A DNA stretch of 64,000 bases from Pseudoflavitalea rhizosphaerae (lineage in GTDB: Bacteria; Bacteroidota; Bacteroidia; Chitinophagales; Chitinophagaceae), in assembly GCF_003991355.1 (NCBI RefSeq), contig NZ_RCSU01000002.1, forward strand, positions 248,001 through 312,000, in the 5' to 3' direction. Below, piece after piece: positions 17,665 through 25,483 of this stretch. Below the pieces are notes generated by a model. That model made no database searches and was not told the origin of the DNA. It was given only the letters and a program-made list of their open reading frames with translations. Both the position numbers and the translations under genes were made by a program. Position 1 is the first letter of the stretch, and each line of letters opens with the position of its first letter.

Positions 17665-20600
17665 TTAGAAATTGATTGAAATGGTAGTGGAGATTGTCCT
17701 TGGAATAGGGATAGCATTATAGGCACTGACAATGGTTGGATCGATGCCCGGATAGGCAGAAACAGTAAACAGGTTCTGCGTCTGGATAGCGAGCTGTGCA
17801 TCTTTCATTTTCATTTTTTTGGTCCACGCCTGCGGTAATTGCCAGGAAAGCGCCAGATTGGTCATGCGCATGAATGCCCCATTCACATAATAAGCATTGG
17901 AAGACCTGATAGGCCCCAGGTCACCGGATGTATATTTCGGGTATTTGACCTGGTCTCCTGGTTGCCGCCAGTGATTGCTCTTCACCTCTTCAGGAAGAAC
18001 GGAATTTGTCATACCCCCCAGTGTAGTGGTCAGGTAAGGATCAGGCCTGTACCTGTTCATGAATTCGAAACTGGTGAACAGGTAAAGCGACTTGTAATTG
18101 ATATTGATGCCGAAACCTCCGGTATATTTAGGCTGCGTTTCAATGGCAATATATCGGTCATCAATATCCGATAACGGGAAACGGTTTCCTGTAGCCGTTA
18201 TCCTTCCGTCTTTGTTCCGGTCTTCAAAAGTATACATGCCGGTCATTGGGTCGATGCCGATGTAATTCAGTACAAACTCTGTACTGGTTGAATATCCTTT
18301 CCTGATCATTCCATTGTAGGATGAGCTTTCAAGCTTGGGGAAATCCAGTAATTTATTCCTGTTCCGGGCGATATTGAAATTGATGTTGAGCCCCCATTCT
18401 TTTGTATCGATCAACCTGGCCCTCAGGTCCAGTTCAATTCCGCTGTTGCGGACCTCAGCCTGCCAGTTGGAAAGCGCTTTGGAAAACCCGGTATACACAG
18501 GTGTAGGAATGGTGGACAGTTGGTCTTTGGTAAGATTGCTATAGTATACGAAGTCAACATTGACCCTGTTATCCCAGAAGCCGGTATGAAGAGCGAGCTC
18601 GGATTTACTGGTAGATTCCCACTGGAATTGCTGGTTCAGGGGGCTGATCACATGGAAGCTTTCCGTACCGTTATAGCTGAAAATCTGCCTGAAATCGCCA
18701 GGAAGCTCTCTTCCCCACCTGGAGAGATATTCATAATCGCCGATAGCATCATTTCCGGTAATGCCATAGCTGCCTCTGAATTTAAGGAAGCTCATCCAGG
18801 AAGGAAGCAATTGCTTCATCCATTTTTCGTCGGATGCGATCCAGGCCATTCCCACGGAACCGAAATTGCCGAACTGCTTACCGGGGCCAAAGCGGGAAGA
18901 ACCGTCCCTTCTTGCACTCAGGTTGATGATGTACTTATTGTCCCAGGCATATCGAATGATAGTAGAAGCAGAAATATATTTATACTCCTTCAATCTTTCA
19001 GTAAAGGTTTTGCTGAGCGCATTGTTATAGCTTTTCATCATGGCATCATTGGGGAACATCATGCCAATGATGTTTTCACTGCTGGTGACCACTGATTGCA
19101 TATTCGCGATCAGTTGCACAGAAAGGTTTCCTTTACCGATGAAAGTATTGTATTGCAACTGGGGTTCTACTTGCCAGTTCTTATTGGTAGTATTTCCGTA
19201 GAAAGCCATGGAGTAAGCGAAATATGCCGGGTCCATAGTGGATTCAGGATCATATTTGGCATTCTTGTTTTGGGCAAACTGATAACCTGCGTTGGCAGAA
19301 ATATTCAGGCCCTTGATGATCTCATATTTCAGGTTGATATTGCTTTGCAGGGAGAAGGTATTGCTCTCGCTTGGCTTCCTGAGATTGGCAAATGCGGAGG
19401 GGAACTGGCTTGAAGTACGACCGCGATAGGGAACGAAATTGAATTCACCTTTTGAATCGAAAATATCCGGAGCATTGGGCGACATAGTCCCTAAACCGGT
19501 TGCATTGAAAGCATTCACGTTGGTTATGGCCAGGTTATTGCTGATGGAGAATTCGAATTTCCTGTCGAGACTGGAATGGCCGAAAGTTGTTCTCAAACCT
19601 GCCCGCTCATTTATGCCACCATTGTTCATGATCTCTTTCTGTGTAGTATAATTGGCCATGATGCCGTAGTTCATCTGCAGATTACCTCCACTTACACTGG
19701 CATCGATAGTGGTTACGGAACCGGTTCCCACAAACTCTCGCTGCCAGTCGGTATACTTCTCAGGGTCCCATCGCTTGAGATCAGGTGCATTGAATTCGTC
19801 CGGCACTATGCCATCATTCTTCAATGCCTCTCTTCTTACTGCGAGGTATTCTTCCGTATTCATAAGTTTGGGGTATCGCTCAAGCATTTTGATACCCTGG
19901 TTCACCCGGAGGTTGAAACGTGCAGGGCCTGGCTTTCCTCTTTTGGTAGTGATGAGGATAACGCCGTTGGCGCCCCTGGATCCGTAGATGGCAGTGGCAT
20001 CGGCGTCTTTGAGGATATCGATACTTTCAATATCCCGCGGATTGATACTGAGCAGTGGATTCTCTCCGATGGTATTGGTGAATCCTGCCTGTACCGATCC
20101 CGTTGTCAGTGGCATGGTGAACTGTGAAGCATTGAGGGTGGTCATCGGAATACCATCGATCACATAGAGCGGATCGGCGATGGCATTGGGATTGATGCTG
20201 TTCCTGCCGCGGATGGTTACCTGCACTGGCGATGCAGCATTGCCCGAAACAGGGTTGATGATCACGCCCGGCACTTTGCCGATCAGGGCATCCAGCGCGG
20301 TCATTACCGGTTGCCGCTCGATCTCATCGGCTCTTACTGTTCCAATATTTCCGGTGGCGAGTCTTCTGCTGGTTTTACCGTAGGCGGTGATCTGCGTTTC
20401 ATCCAGGATGCTTTCTGCTTTCTTCATAACAATATACAGACTAACGGTACCGGGTATGGTATTATCCAGGGATATCGATCCGCCCTTCAGTCTGGTAACT
20501 TCATAACCCTCCCTTTTTTTGATCAGTTGGGCTTCCACCATTTCATAACCTACCATTGTGATCTGTACAATAGGATCGTTTACATCGGTTTTCACCTGGA

Positions 20601-21171
20601 ATACTCCCCTGCCGTCTGTAATGGCGCCATGGCCTGATTGCTTCACCCGGATGGAGGCGCCACTCAGCAGTTCACCGTCCTTGCTTCGCAGTATGCCTTT
20701 AATGATCAGCGAGGGCGCTGGAATTTGAAAAAGGTCAGGCACAATTGGTATTACTTCCGCCTTTGGGCTTAGATAAATAGTATTGAACTTGATGGAGTAT
20801 TGCAGCGGCTGGTCTTTCAGTACCAGCTCCAGTAATTCAGTTACGGGAACATTGTGCACTGTAATAGAGACAGGTTTCGCGTTTTTCAGAAAACTCTCAT
20901 TGGAAAAAACAACGAAATCCGTTTGTTTCTCGATAGCATCGAACACCTGTTTCAGGGTGATCGATTTTCCGGAGAGGCTCACATTCTGGGCTACCAGGTT
21001 CCCGTGAGCCTGGAAGAGAGCGGCAGTCAGTAAAAATATAGCCAGTTTCATGACTAAAATTTTGGTGAATCGTCGCTGCCATTTATACGCTCCCGGAGAC
21101 GGTTTACCAGTTTGATATCGGAATGGTTGAGGGAATAAATGATCAGCGAACTCAAAAGCAGTTTTTGTCAT
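17665..21171 (-). CDS. SusC/RagA family TonB-dependent transporter with STN domain (cassette 1)
   Basis: The product is 1168 residues. A 40-residue basic leader precedes the signal helix (KLAIFLLTAALFQAHG). An STN domain follows at about 60-115 (SITLKQVFDAIEKQTDFVVF), then a carboxypeptidase-regulatory-like domain at about 135-195, the plug with LYVIDGIPM and the SusC motif DADATAIYGSRGANGVILITTK near 380, and the beta-barrel. STN marks it as a transducer that can signal to FecR. ATG 21171 (MTKTAF) matches the MQKTAF start of the cassette 2 copy; AAAGGT lies directly before it. It would import a ligand with SusD. The ligand is unknown. It heads the long gene run of the cassette. Confidence 0.93.
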   Translation of the reverse strand: MTKTAFEFADHLFPQPFRYQTGKPSPGAYKWQRRFTKILVMKLAIFLLTAALFQAHGNLVAQNVSLSGKSITLKQVFDAIEKQTDFVVFSNESFLKNAKPVSITVHNVPVTELLELVLKDQPLQYSIKFNTIYLSPKAEVIPIVPDLFQIPAPSLIIKGILRSKDGELLSGASIRVKQSGHGAITDGRGVFQVKTDVNDPIVQITMVGYEMVEAQLIKKREGYEVTRLKGGSISLDNTIPGTVSLYIVMKKAESILDETQITAYGKTSRRLATGNIGTVRADEIERQPVMTALDALIGKVPGVIINPVSGNAASPVQVTIRGRNSINPNAIADPLYVIDGIPMTTLNASQFTMPLTTGSVQAGFTNTIGENPLLSINPRDIESIDILKDADATAIYGSRGANGVILITTKRGKPGPARFNLRVNQGIKMLERYPKLMNTEEYLAVRREALKNDGIVPDEFNAPDLKRWDPEKYTDWQREFVGTGSVTTIDASVSGGNLQMNYGIMANYTTQKEIMNNGGINERAGLRTTFGHSSLDRKFEFSISNNLAITNVNAFNATGLGTMSPNAPDIFDSKGEFNFVPYRGRTSSQFPSAFANLRKPSESNTFSLQSNINLKYEIIKGLNISANAGYQFAQNKNAKYDPESTMDPAYFAYSMAFYGNTTNKNWQVEPQLQYNTFIGKGNLSVQLIANMQSVVTSSENIIGMMFPNDAMMKSYNNALSKTFTERLKEYKYISASTIIRYAWDNKYIINLSARRDGSSRFGPGKQFGNFGSVGMAWIASDEKWMKQLLPSWMSFLKFRGSYGITGNDAIGDYEYLSRWGRELPGDFRQIFSYNGTESFHVISPLNQQFQWESTSKSELALHTGFWDNRVNVDFVYYSNLTKDQLSTIPTPVYTGFSKALSNWQAEVRNSGIELDLRARLIDTKEWGLNINFNIARNRNKLLDFPKLESSSYNGMIRKGYSTSTEFVLNYIGIDPMTGMYTFEDRNKDGRITATGNRFPLSDIDDRYIAIETQPKYTGGFGININYKSLYLFTSFEFMNRYRPDPYLTTTLGGMTNSVLPEEVKSNHWRQPGDQVKYPKYTSGDLGPIRSSNAYYVNGAFMRMTNLALSWQLPQAWTKKMKMKDAQLAIQTQNLFTVSAYPGIDPTIVSAYNAIPIPRTISTTISINF

Positions 21172-21236
21172 ACCTTTGGGCAAGTTAGTTGTGAAATAAA
21201 ATGATACCAGTCAGATTATGATCAACTTTACTGTAG

Positions 21237-21268
21237 CCGGGAGTGGAGCAAACACTTCCGGTTTTTTT
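21237..21268 (+). terminator. Plus-strand terminator facing away from susC, locus 1
   Basis: CCGGGAGTG (21237-21245) pairs with CACTTCCGG (21253-21261) around a 7-base loop with one G-T pair, and seven T follow on the plus strand. On the minus strand no T run follows, so it does not serve fecR or susC. Equivalent hairpins sit at 39586 and 49401. It would end a transcript running antisense to the susC leader. Confidence 0.65.
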
Positions 21269-21329
21269 ATTGATCATGCCTTCATTGAAAAAGAATAATC
21301 GATACGCGTTGTTTTGGTGAATGAAAGGG

Positions 21330-22538
21330 TTATTGTTTAACGATGAGTTTTCTTCCTTCGATTACAAATTTCACTTTCGATTTATCCAGCACTTCCAGGA
21401 CGTCGTTCAACGGAAGTTGTTTCCCGATCTTTCCGTAGAACTTCATTTCAGGTGGTGCACCTTCATACACAACTTCGATATTGTACCATCTTTCCAGTTC
21501 CTTCATCACTTCCACAAGGCCGGACCCTTCAAAATTGAAAAGTCCCTTTTTCCAGGCGGTGACCTTCTCTGTATTCACATCGTTGTTCACAGTAATTGCC
21601 TGTACACCATTGCCGGAAAGCGCCACAATAGCCTGCTGGCCCGGTTTGAGCACTGCTTCCCTTGCATTACCGGAAGGCAGGTTACGGGCTTTGGCAGTAA
21701 CCTTTACCAGTCCGTTGATGAGGGTTGTCTTGATATTTTCTTCATTCGGATAAGCGTTCACGTTAAAGGAAGTGCCCAGTACTTCGATGGTTGCATTGTT
21801 GCCTGCGCTCACAATGAAAGGCTGGTGCTGATTTTTCGCCACATCGAAATAAGCCTCCCCTATTACCATTACCGTTCTCGTACTGCCTTTGAAGTTGGTC
21901 GGATATTTTATCGAGCTTGCTGCATTGAGCCAAACCATTGTACCATCGGGCAGTGAAAACTGGAATTGTTTTCCCGTTGGTGTGGTCATGGTATTGAATT
22001 CCTCCTGTCCCTCCTTTCCTTCCTGCGGGCGATAGCTCATGGTTCCATTATCTACCAGTATATCACTTCCGTTCTGCTCGGCGATCAACCCATTCGTTGC
22101 CGTATCGATCACTACCTGTGTTCCATTGGCCAGTGTGAGCACAGCCCCTTCCGAGCCGGGTTTGATCACAGCAATTTGTTTTTCCGGCGCTGTAGTCCGT
22201 CTATTTTCCGGCAGCAGAAAATACAGAACGGAGAGCGCTGCTATTACCAGTACGGCAGCAACAGCCGTTAAACGGAAGAAGCGCATCCGTGTCAGTTTGC
22301 CGGTGTTTGTTTGCCCTGTTTTATCAACCGCGACGGCCCTTTTGAAGACTTCGTCCCATTCAGGCGTCTCCGGATCAAAGGCTTCCAGGTGGGCTTTCCT
22401 GTTTGTAAACTGTTCCAGGCGTGCAATCACCTGTCCGGAATGATCATTCCGGATCGCATCCAGCAATTCGTTCCAATCTTCTTCTTTTGCCGAATCCCCG
22501 GACAGTTTATTCAATAAAAGATCAATCCTGTGTTCCAA
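21330..22538 (-). CDS. FecR family anti-sigma/sensor protein (cassette 1)
   Basis: The product is about 402 residues. The N-terminal cytoplasmic part would hold the sigma factor. A membrane helix (LTAVAAVLVIAALSVLYFLLP) lies near residues 88-109. The periplasmic FecR domain has TPTGKQFQFSLPDGTMVWLNAASSIKYP near 190, and a C-terminal DUF4974-type domain contacts the STN domain of SusC. The frame contains no ATG near the start: the likely initiator is TTG at 22538. The gene lies 69 bases after the sigma gene and ends about 160 bases before SusC. Confidence 0.9.
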   Translation of the reverse strand: MEHRIDLLLNKLSGDSAKEEDWNELLDAIRNDHSGQVIARLEQFTNRKAHLEAFDPETPEWDEVFKRAVAVDKTGQTNTGKLTRMRFFRLTAVAAVLVIAALSVLYFLLPENRRTTAPEKQIAVIKPGSEGAVLTLANGTQVVIDTATNGLIAEQNGSDILVDNGTMSYRPQEGKEGQEEFNTMTTPTGKQFQFSLPDGTMVWLNAASSIKYPTNFKGSTRTVMVIGEAYFDVAKNQHQPFIVSAGNNATIEVLGTSFNVNAYPNEENIKTTLINGLVKVTAKARNLPSGNAREAVLKPGQQAIVALSGNGVQAITVNNDVNTEKVTAWKKGLFNFEGSGLVEVMKELERWYNIEVVYEGAPPEMKFYGKIGKQLPLNDVLEVLDKSKVKFVIEGRKLIVKQ

Positions 22539-22607
22539 GAGAATAAAGTTTAGTAAAGAGTGAGGAAAGGTTTATACTGATACGTACCCTGTGAAAGAAA
22601 GCAGTAC

Positions 22608-23219
22608 CTATTGATTTGAAAAAAAACAGAGAATAAATACCGGAATGGAAATTCCGTGTGCCAGCAGGTGTTCCCGGATGCTGGCCAGTGAACGTGTCAA
22701 TGAGTTCTTGACGGTCTGTTCGGAAATGCCGAGAGCAGCGGCGATCTCGCTTATTTTAAGATGCTGATCGCGGCTGAGTATATAGATCTTCCTGGCTTTT
22801 TCAGGCAGTAGCACTACTGCTTCCCTGATGAGGCGGGTGGTTTCATTGAAATCAAGTTGCTCCCAAACAGTATTTGAATTGTCTGTTGGATTGGATGCCT
22901 TCAAACCTGATTGCAATTTTTCCTGGTTCTTTTGGCTCCTGAGCCATTTGTAGGATAAGAAATAAGTGACCTGGAAAAGCCAGTTACGCGGAAGTTCCAC
23001 TGCCGTGAGTTTGTCCCTGGAGATCCAGATCTGGATGAATACTTCCTGAATGATATCTTTGGTAGCGGTGTCTGAATGAACAACGCTTTTGATGGCGGAG
23101 CCTAACTCAGGAAGGAATTTATTGAAGAGTTGTCTGAAAGCAGCTTCATCACCTGCTGCCACAAGGGCAAAGAGATCTTTGTTATCGAATTCCTGGTATG
23201 TAGAAGCGCTTCGGGTCAT
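22608..23219 (-). CDS. RNA polymerase ECF sigma factor (cassette 1)
   Basis: The product is about 203 residues. Region 2 is seen as FRQLFNKFLPELGSAI...DIIQEVFIQIWISRDKL, with NWLFQVTYFLSYKWLR after it. Region 4 is EKARKIYILSRDQHLKISEIAAALGISEQTVKNSLTRSLASIR. A hydrophobic C-terminal tail (ISIPVFILCFF) is present, as in many Bacteroidota sigma factors of SusC loci. ATG 23219 (MTRSASTY) is chosen over an upstream TTG at 23246. It would activate the SusC run of this cassette when released by FecR. Confidence 0.92.
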   Translation of the reverse strand: MTRSASTYQEFDNKDLFALVAAGDEAAFRQLFNKFLPELGSAIKSVVHSDTATKDIIQEVFIQIWISRDKLTAVELPRNWLFQVTYFLSYKWLRSQKNQEKLQSGLKASNPTDNSNTVWEQLDFNETTRLIREAVVLLPEKARKIYILSRDQHLKISEIAAALGISEQTVKNSLTRSLASIREHLLAHGISIPVFILCFFSNQ

Positions 23220-23328
23220 GATCCACCAAAATCCGGAAGCATACAATGAGTTTTCCGGTACGAATGTGCATGGGTTGAGTTAATAAATGCAAGAATATAC
23301 TTTTTTGACAGTATTCCGGGATTTTATG

Positions 23329-23353
23329 GAAAAACTTTTCGAATGCCGAAAGG
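23329..23353 (-). terminator. Intrinsic terminator after the small gene at 23363
   Basis: Read on the minus strand, CCTTTCG pairs with CGAAAAG around a 5-base loop and is followed by five T. It lies about 10 bases after the stop codon of the small gene, which supports that gene as real. Confidence 0.6.
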
Positions 23354-23362
23354 GCACTTCAT

Positions 23363-23572
23363 TCAATCTGCTAACGGATCGCTGGCTTCCGTATTCCTGG
23401 ATTGGATCTTAGCGATATCCTTCAGCCATTTGAACTGGCTGCTGTTTAGTTTTTTCAATTGTTTCTTATCGAAATTTCTAATACTTTCTATGAAAGCTTT
23501 CTGTTTATCGTTCAGCGTCCCTGCTTCCAGGGCTTTGATGGCCTCCTGCTGGAGTAATTCAACATTAGTCAT
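23363..23572 (-). CDS. Small protein of unknown function (69 residues)
   Basis: The product is a soluble, charged, mostly helical 69-residue protein (MTNVELLQQEAIKALEAG, then NDKQKAFIESIRNFDKKQLKKL). There is no signal peptide, membrane helix or known motif. It lies between the S41 peptidase and the cassette 1 sigma gene, on the same strand, with a terminator just behind it. No family was recognised. Confidence 0.6.
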   Translation of the reverse strand: MTNVELLQQEAIKALEAGTLNDKQKAFIESIRNFDKKQLKKLNSSQFKWLKDIAKIQSRNTEASDPLAD

Positions 23573-23607
23573 GATGCCCCAAAGATACGCCCTTTATCAG
23601 AAGACTT

Positions 23608-23644
23608 CACAATAAAGCAAAAGGGCAGCAACGCGCTGCCCTTT
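23608..23644 (-). terminator. Intrinsic terminator after the S41 peptidase gene
   Basis: AAAGGGCAGC pairs perfectly with GCTGCCCTTT around a 5-base loop. On the minus strand it reads into TTTTGCTTTATT. It lies about 50 bases after the stop of the peptidase gene. Confidence 0.8.
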
Positions 23645-23694
23645 GCATCTTTTCAAACATTCAAGAACAATACAACAAGAGAGACGGATTATTA

Positions 23695-25176
23695 TTATTT
23701 ACCCTGTTTGATCAGCTCCATGGTGTAGCTTAATTCAGGGTCCTGTGTTTGCTGCAGGTAAGTAATGAATTTATCCATCGGTACTTCTTTATCAGGCATA
23801 ATACCACGGCCATTGTCTTTTTGAGAATTGAAGAAATACAATTCAGACATAGGCACTGTAAGCACAGATTTTGTTTTGGGAAGTGTATAGGTCAGGAACC
23901 AGGCTGCTGTAGTGGCATTTTCGCCGCTGCCTGTTTCTTTACCGATCACCAGACCGCGTTTGTTCTTCTGTACCAGCGAAGCAAAATAGGTAGCTGCGGA
24001 AACAGTACCACCGCCTGCAAGCACATAGATCTCTCCTTTGAACGCATCTTTATCAGGAGGGAAATTCTCCAGTTGCCCTTCTTTCAAACGGGCATTGCCA
24101 ACATAGAAGCCTGTAGCGCTGTCGAGGTCAAAACGCTGATACAGGAATTGTTTGTTGTTGCGGATATCTTCATCGCTCATCTTCCTGCCCTGCGTGGTGG
24201 CATGCTCGGGATAGAAAACATCGATATTCTTCGTCCTGTAATTGTACACGTTCTGGAATGCCTTAGGGGCCATGAAAGAGAAGAGCAGCGCAGAGATGGC
24301 AGGGTTGCCGCCTCCATTGTTGCGGATATCGATGATCACGTTCTTGTATCCACGCTTGTTCACTTCCTTGAAGAAGGAGCTGAACTCTTTATAGGCATAG
24401 GACTCCTGCAGGTTGAAGGAATTCACGGTGAGTGTTCCTGTTTTATTTTCGTCGTCATAGCTGCCATAGATCCAGTAAGAGCGGGCCAGCTGGTTCACAG
24501 GCAATACGGCCTGGTTGCTGGCATGCACGCCGGGAGAAGCCAGCAGAGAAGCCACCGTGATCTTTTTGGAGCCTTTGCTTTTGCCATCTGCATACTCGAT
24601 ATCATAGCTTTTCGCATAGGGGGTGCGCAGACTGAAAGTTGTCTGGAAATTTCCAGCTACCCTGTCTGTTCCGGTAGTGATAAAACCATCGCTGTAGGCG
24701 GCAGAGCTAAGGGATTCGATGATCGATTTGGCGGACTGCTTGTTGATGCTGAGGATCTCAGTACCGAAAGGCAGTTCAGAGCCTTTGATATTCACCAGGA
24801 TCTTTCCTCTTTCGATCACAACGGGAAAAGGAAAGAAACGCAGGTTGCTGATCATATCACGGTTATTATCTGCAGAGAACTGCATATTGGTATGCACATC
24901 CCTTACCAGCTGGATGGGTGAATACTGGAGAATGGAAAAAACATTGTCTTCTTTTTCCGCCAGCTTCATCAGGGAGTCCACTTTTCTATCGTAATCGGCA
25001 GAGTCGATGAACTTGAAAGGGTTGGGATGTTGTTTTTTGAGGATGTCCATCGCCAGGCGGTAGTCGGAGATCAGGTCCTCTTTTTTGAGCTCAGGCAGCT
25101 CCTTGATCTGGGCAGTACTGTTAAGGCCATACACAGCCAGCAAGGCTGTGAAGCCTGTTTTGGAAATAAATTTCAT
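23695..25176 (-). CDS. S41 family peptidase, exported
   Basis: The product is 493 residues with an N-terminal signal (MKFISKTGFTALLAVYGLNSTAQ). The C-terminal half is the S41 (tail-specific/tricorn-type) core: NVIIDIRNNGGGNPAISALL near residue 290, the likely nucleophile Ser in GGGTVSAATYFASL near 395, and LVIGKETGSGENAT about 20 residues later. No clear PDZ domain is seen, unlike the protease at 56642. It has its own terminator, so it is probably a single-gene unit placed between the two cassettes. Whether it takes part in their signalling (S41 proteases can cut anti-sigma factors) is unknown. Confidence 0.85.
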   Translation of the reverse strand: MKFISKTGFTALLAVYGLNSTAQIKELPELKKEDLISDYRLAMDILKKQHPNPFKFIDSADYDRKVDSLMKLAEKEDNVFSILQYSPIQLVRDVHTNMQFSADNNRDMISNLRFFPFPVVIERGKILVNIKGSELPFGTEILSINKQSAKSIIESLSSAAYSDGFITTGTDRVAGNFQTTFSLRTPYAKSYDIEYADGKSKGSKKITVASLLASPGVHASNQAVLPVNQLARSYWIYGSYDDENKTGTLTVNSFNLQESYAYKEFSSFFKEVNKRGYKNVIIDIRNNGGGNPAISALLFSFMAPKAFQNVYNYRTKNIDVFYPEHATTQGRKMSDEDIRNNKQFLYQRFDLDSATGFYVGNARLKEGQLENFPPDKDAFKGEIYVLAGGGTVSAATYFASLVQKNKRGLVIGKETGSGENATTAAWFLTYTLPKTKSVLTVPMSELYFFNSQKDNGRGIMPDKEVPMDKFITYLQQTQDPELSYTMELIKQGK

Positions 25177-25423
25177 AGCTAATACTTAATTGAGGGCGTT
25201 TTTGTTTTTCTGTTTAGTTCGGTTCTAGTTTTTATCGTTCATGGATGTAGTTTGAAAGTGGCCGCAATATACGACCCAATTCGTACATCGATCTGTTATA
25301 AAGACATTAAAATGGCGGAAAAGGGTGGGGTATCTGAAAAAAAAGCTCTGTTTTATTTAAAGGTGCATTGAATGTCCATAAGAGCCCGGCTAAAGTGCCT
25401 TATGTACACATATTGGAAACCAA
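25177..25423. other. Intergenic region upstream of the S41 peptidase
   Basis: This AT-rich stretch must hold the peptidase promoter and the exit of the cassette 2 gene run. No exact TAnnTTTG element was found on the minus strand. Apart from the terminator listed next, nothing recognisable is seen. Confidence 0.3.
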
Positions 25424-25458
25424 GAAAAAGAAGGCACCTGCAATTACTGAAGTGCCTT
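25424..25458 (-). terminator. Intrinsic terminator ending cassette 2
   Basis: On the minus strand AAGGCAC pairs with GTGCCTT around a 14-base loop and is followed by CTTTTTCTT. It lies about 25 bases after the stop of the last cassette 2 gene. Confidence 0.7.
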
Positions 25459-25483
25459 CCTGATGAGCATTGTTTTTCAGGTT

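Larger units (their letters stand above)
6968..23246 (-). other. Cassette 1: sigma-FecR-SusCD-DUF4397-GldA-GldFG-MutS-MutS-GldFG module
   Basis: Ten same-strand genes run from the sigma factor at the right to the second GldFG fusion at the left. From SusC onward the gaps are 10 to about 40 bases except one of 149 bases, which holds a repeat. The same ten genes occur in the same order at 25484-41629. See the individual entries. Confidence 0.85.

Noticed and set aside
23749-24921. Long plus-strand reading frame of about 390 codons opposite the S41 peptidase
   Set aside because: It is a shadow of the peptidase gene: the translation is rich in His, Cys and Arg, has no domain and lies wholly inside the real gene.
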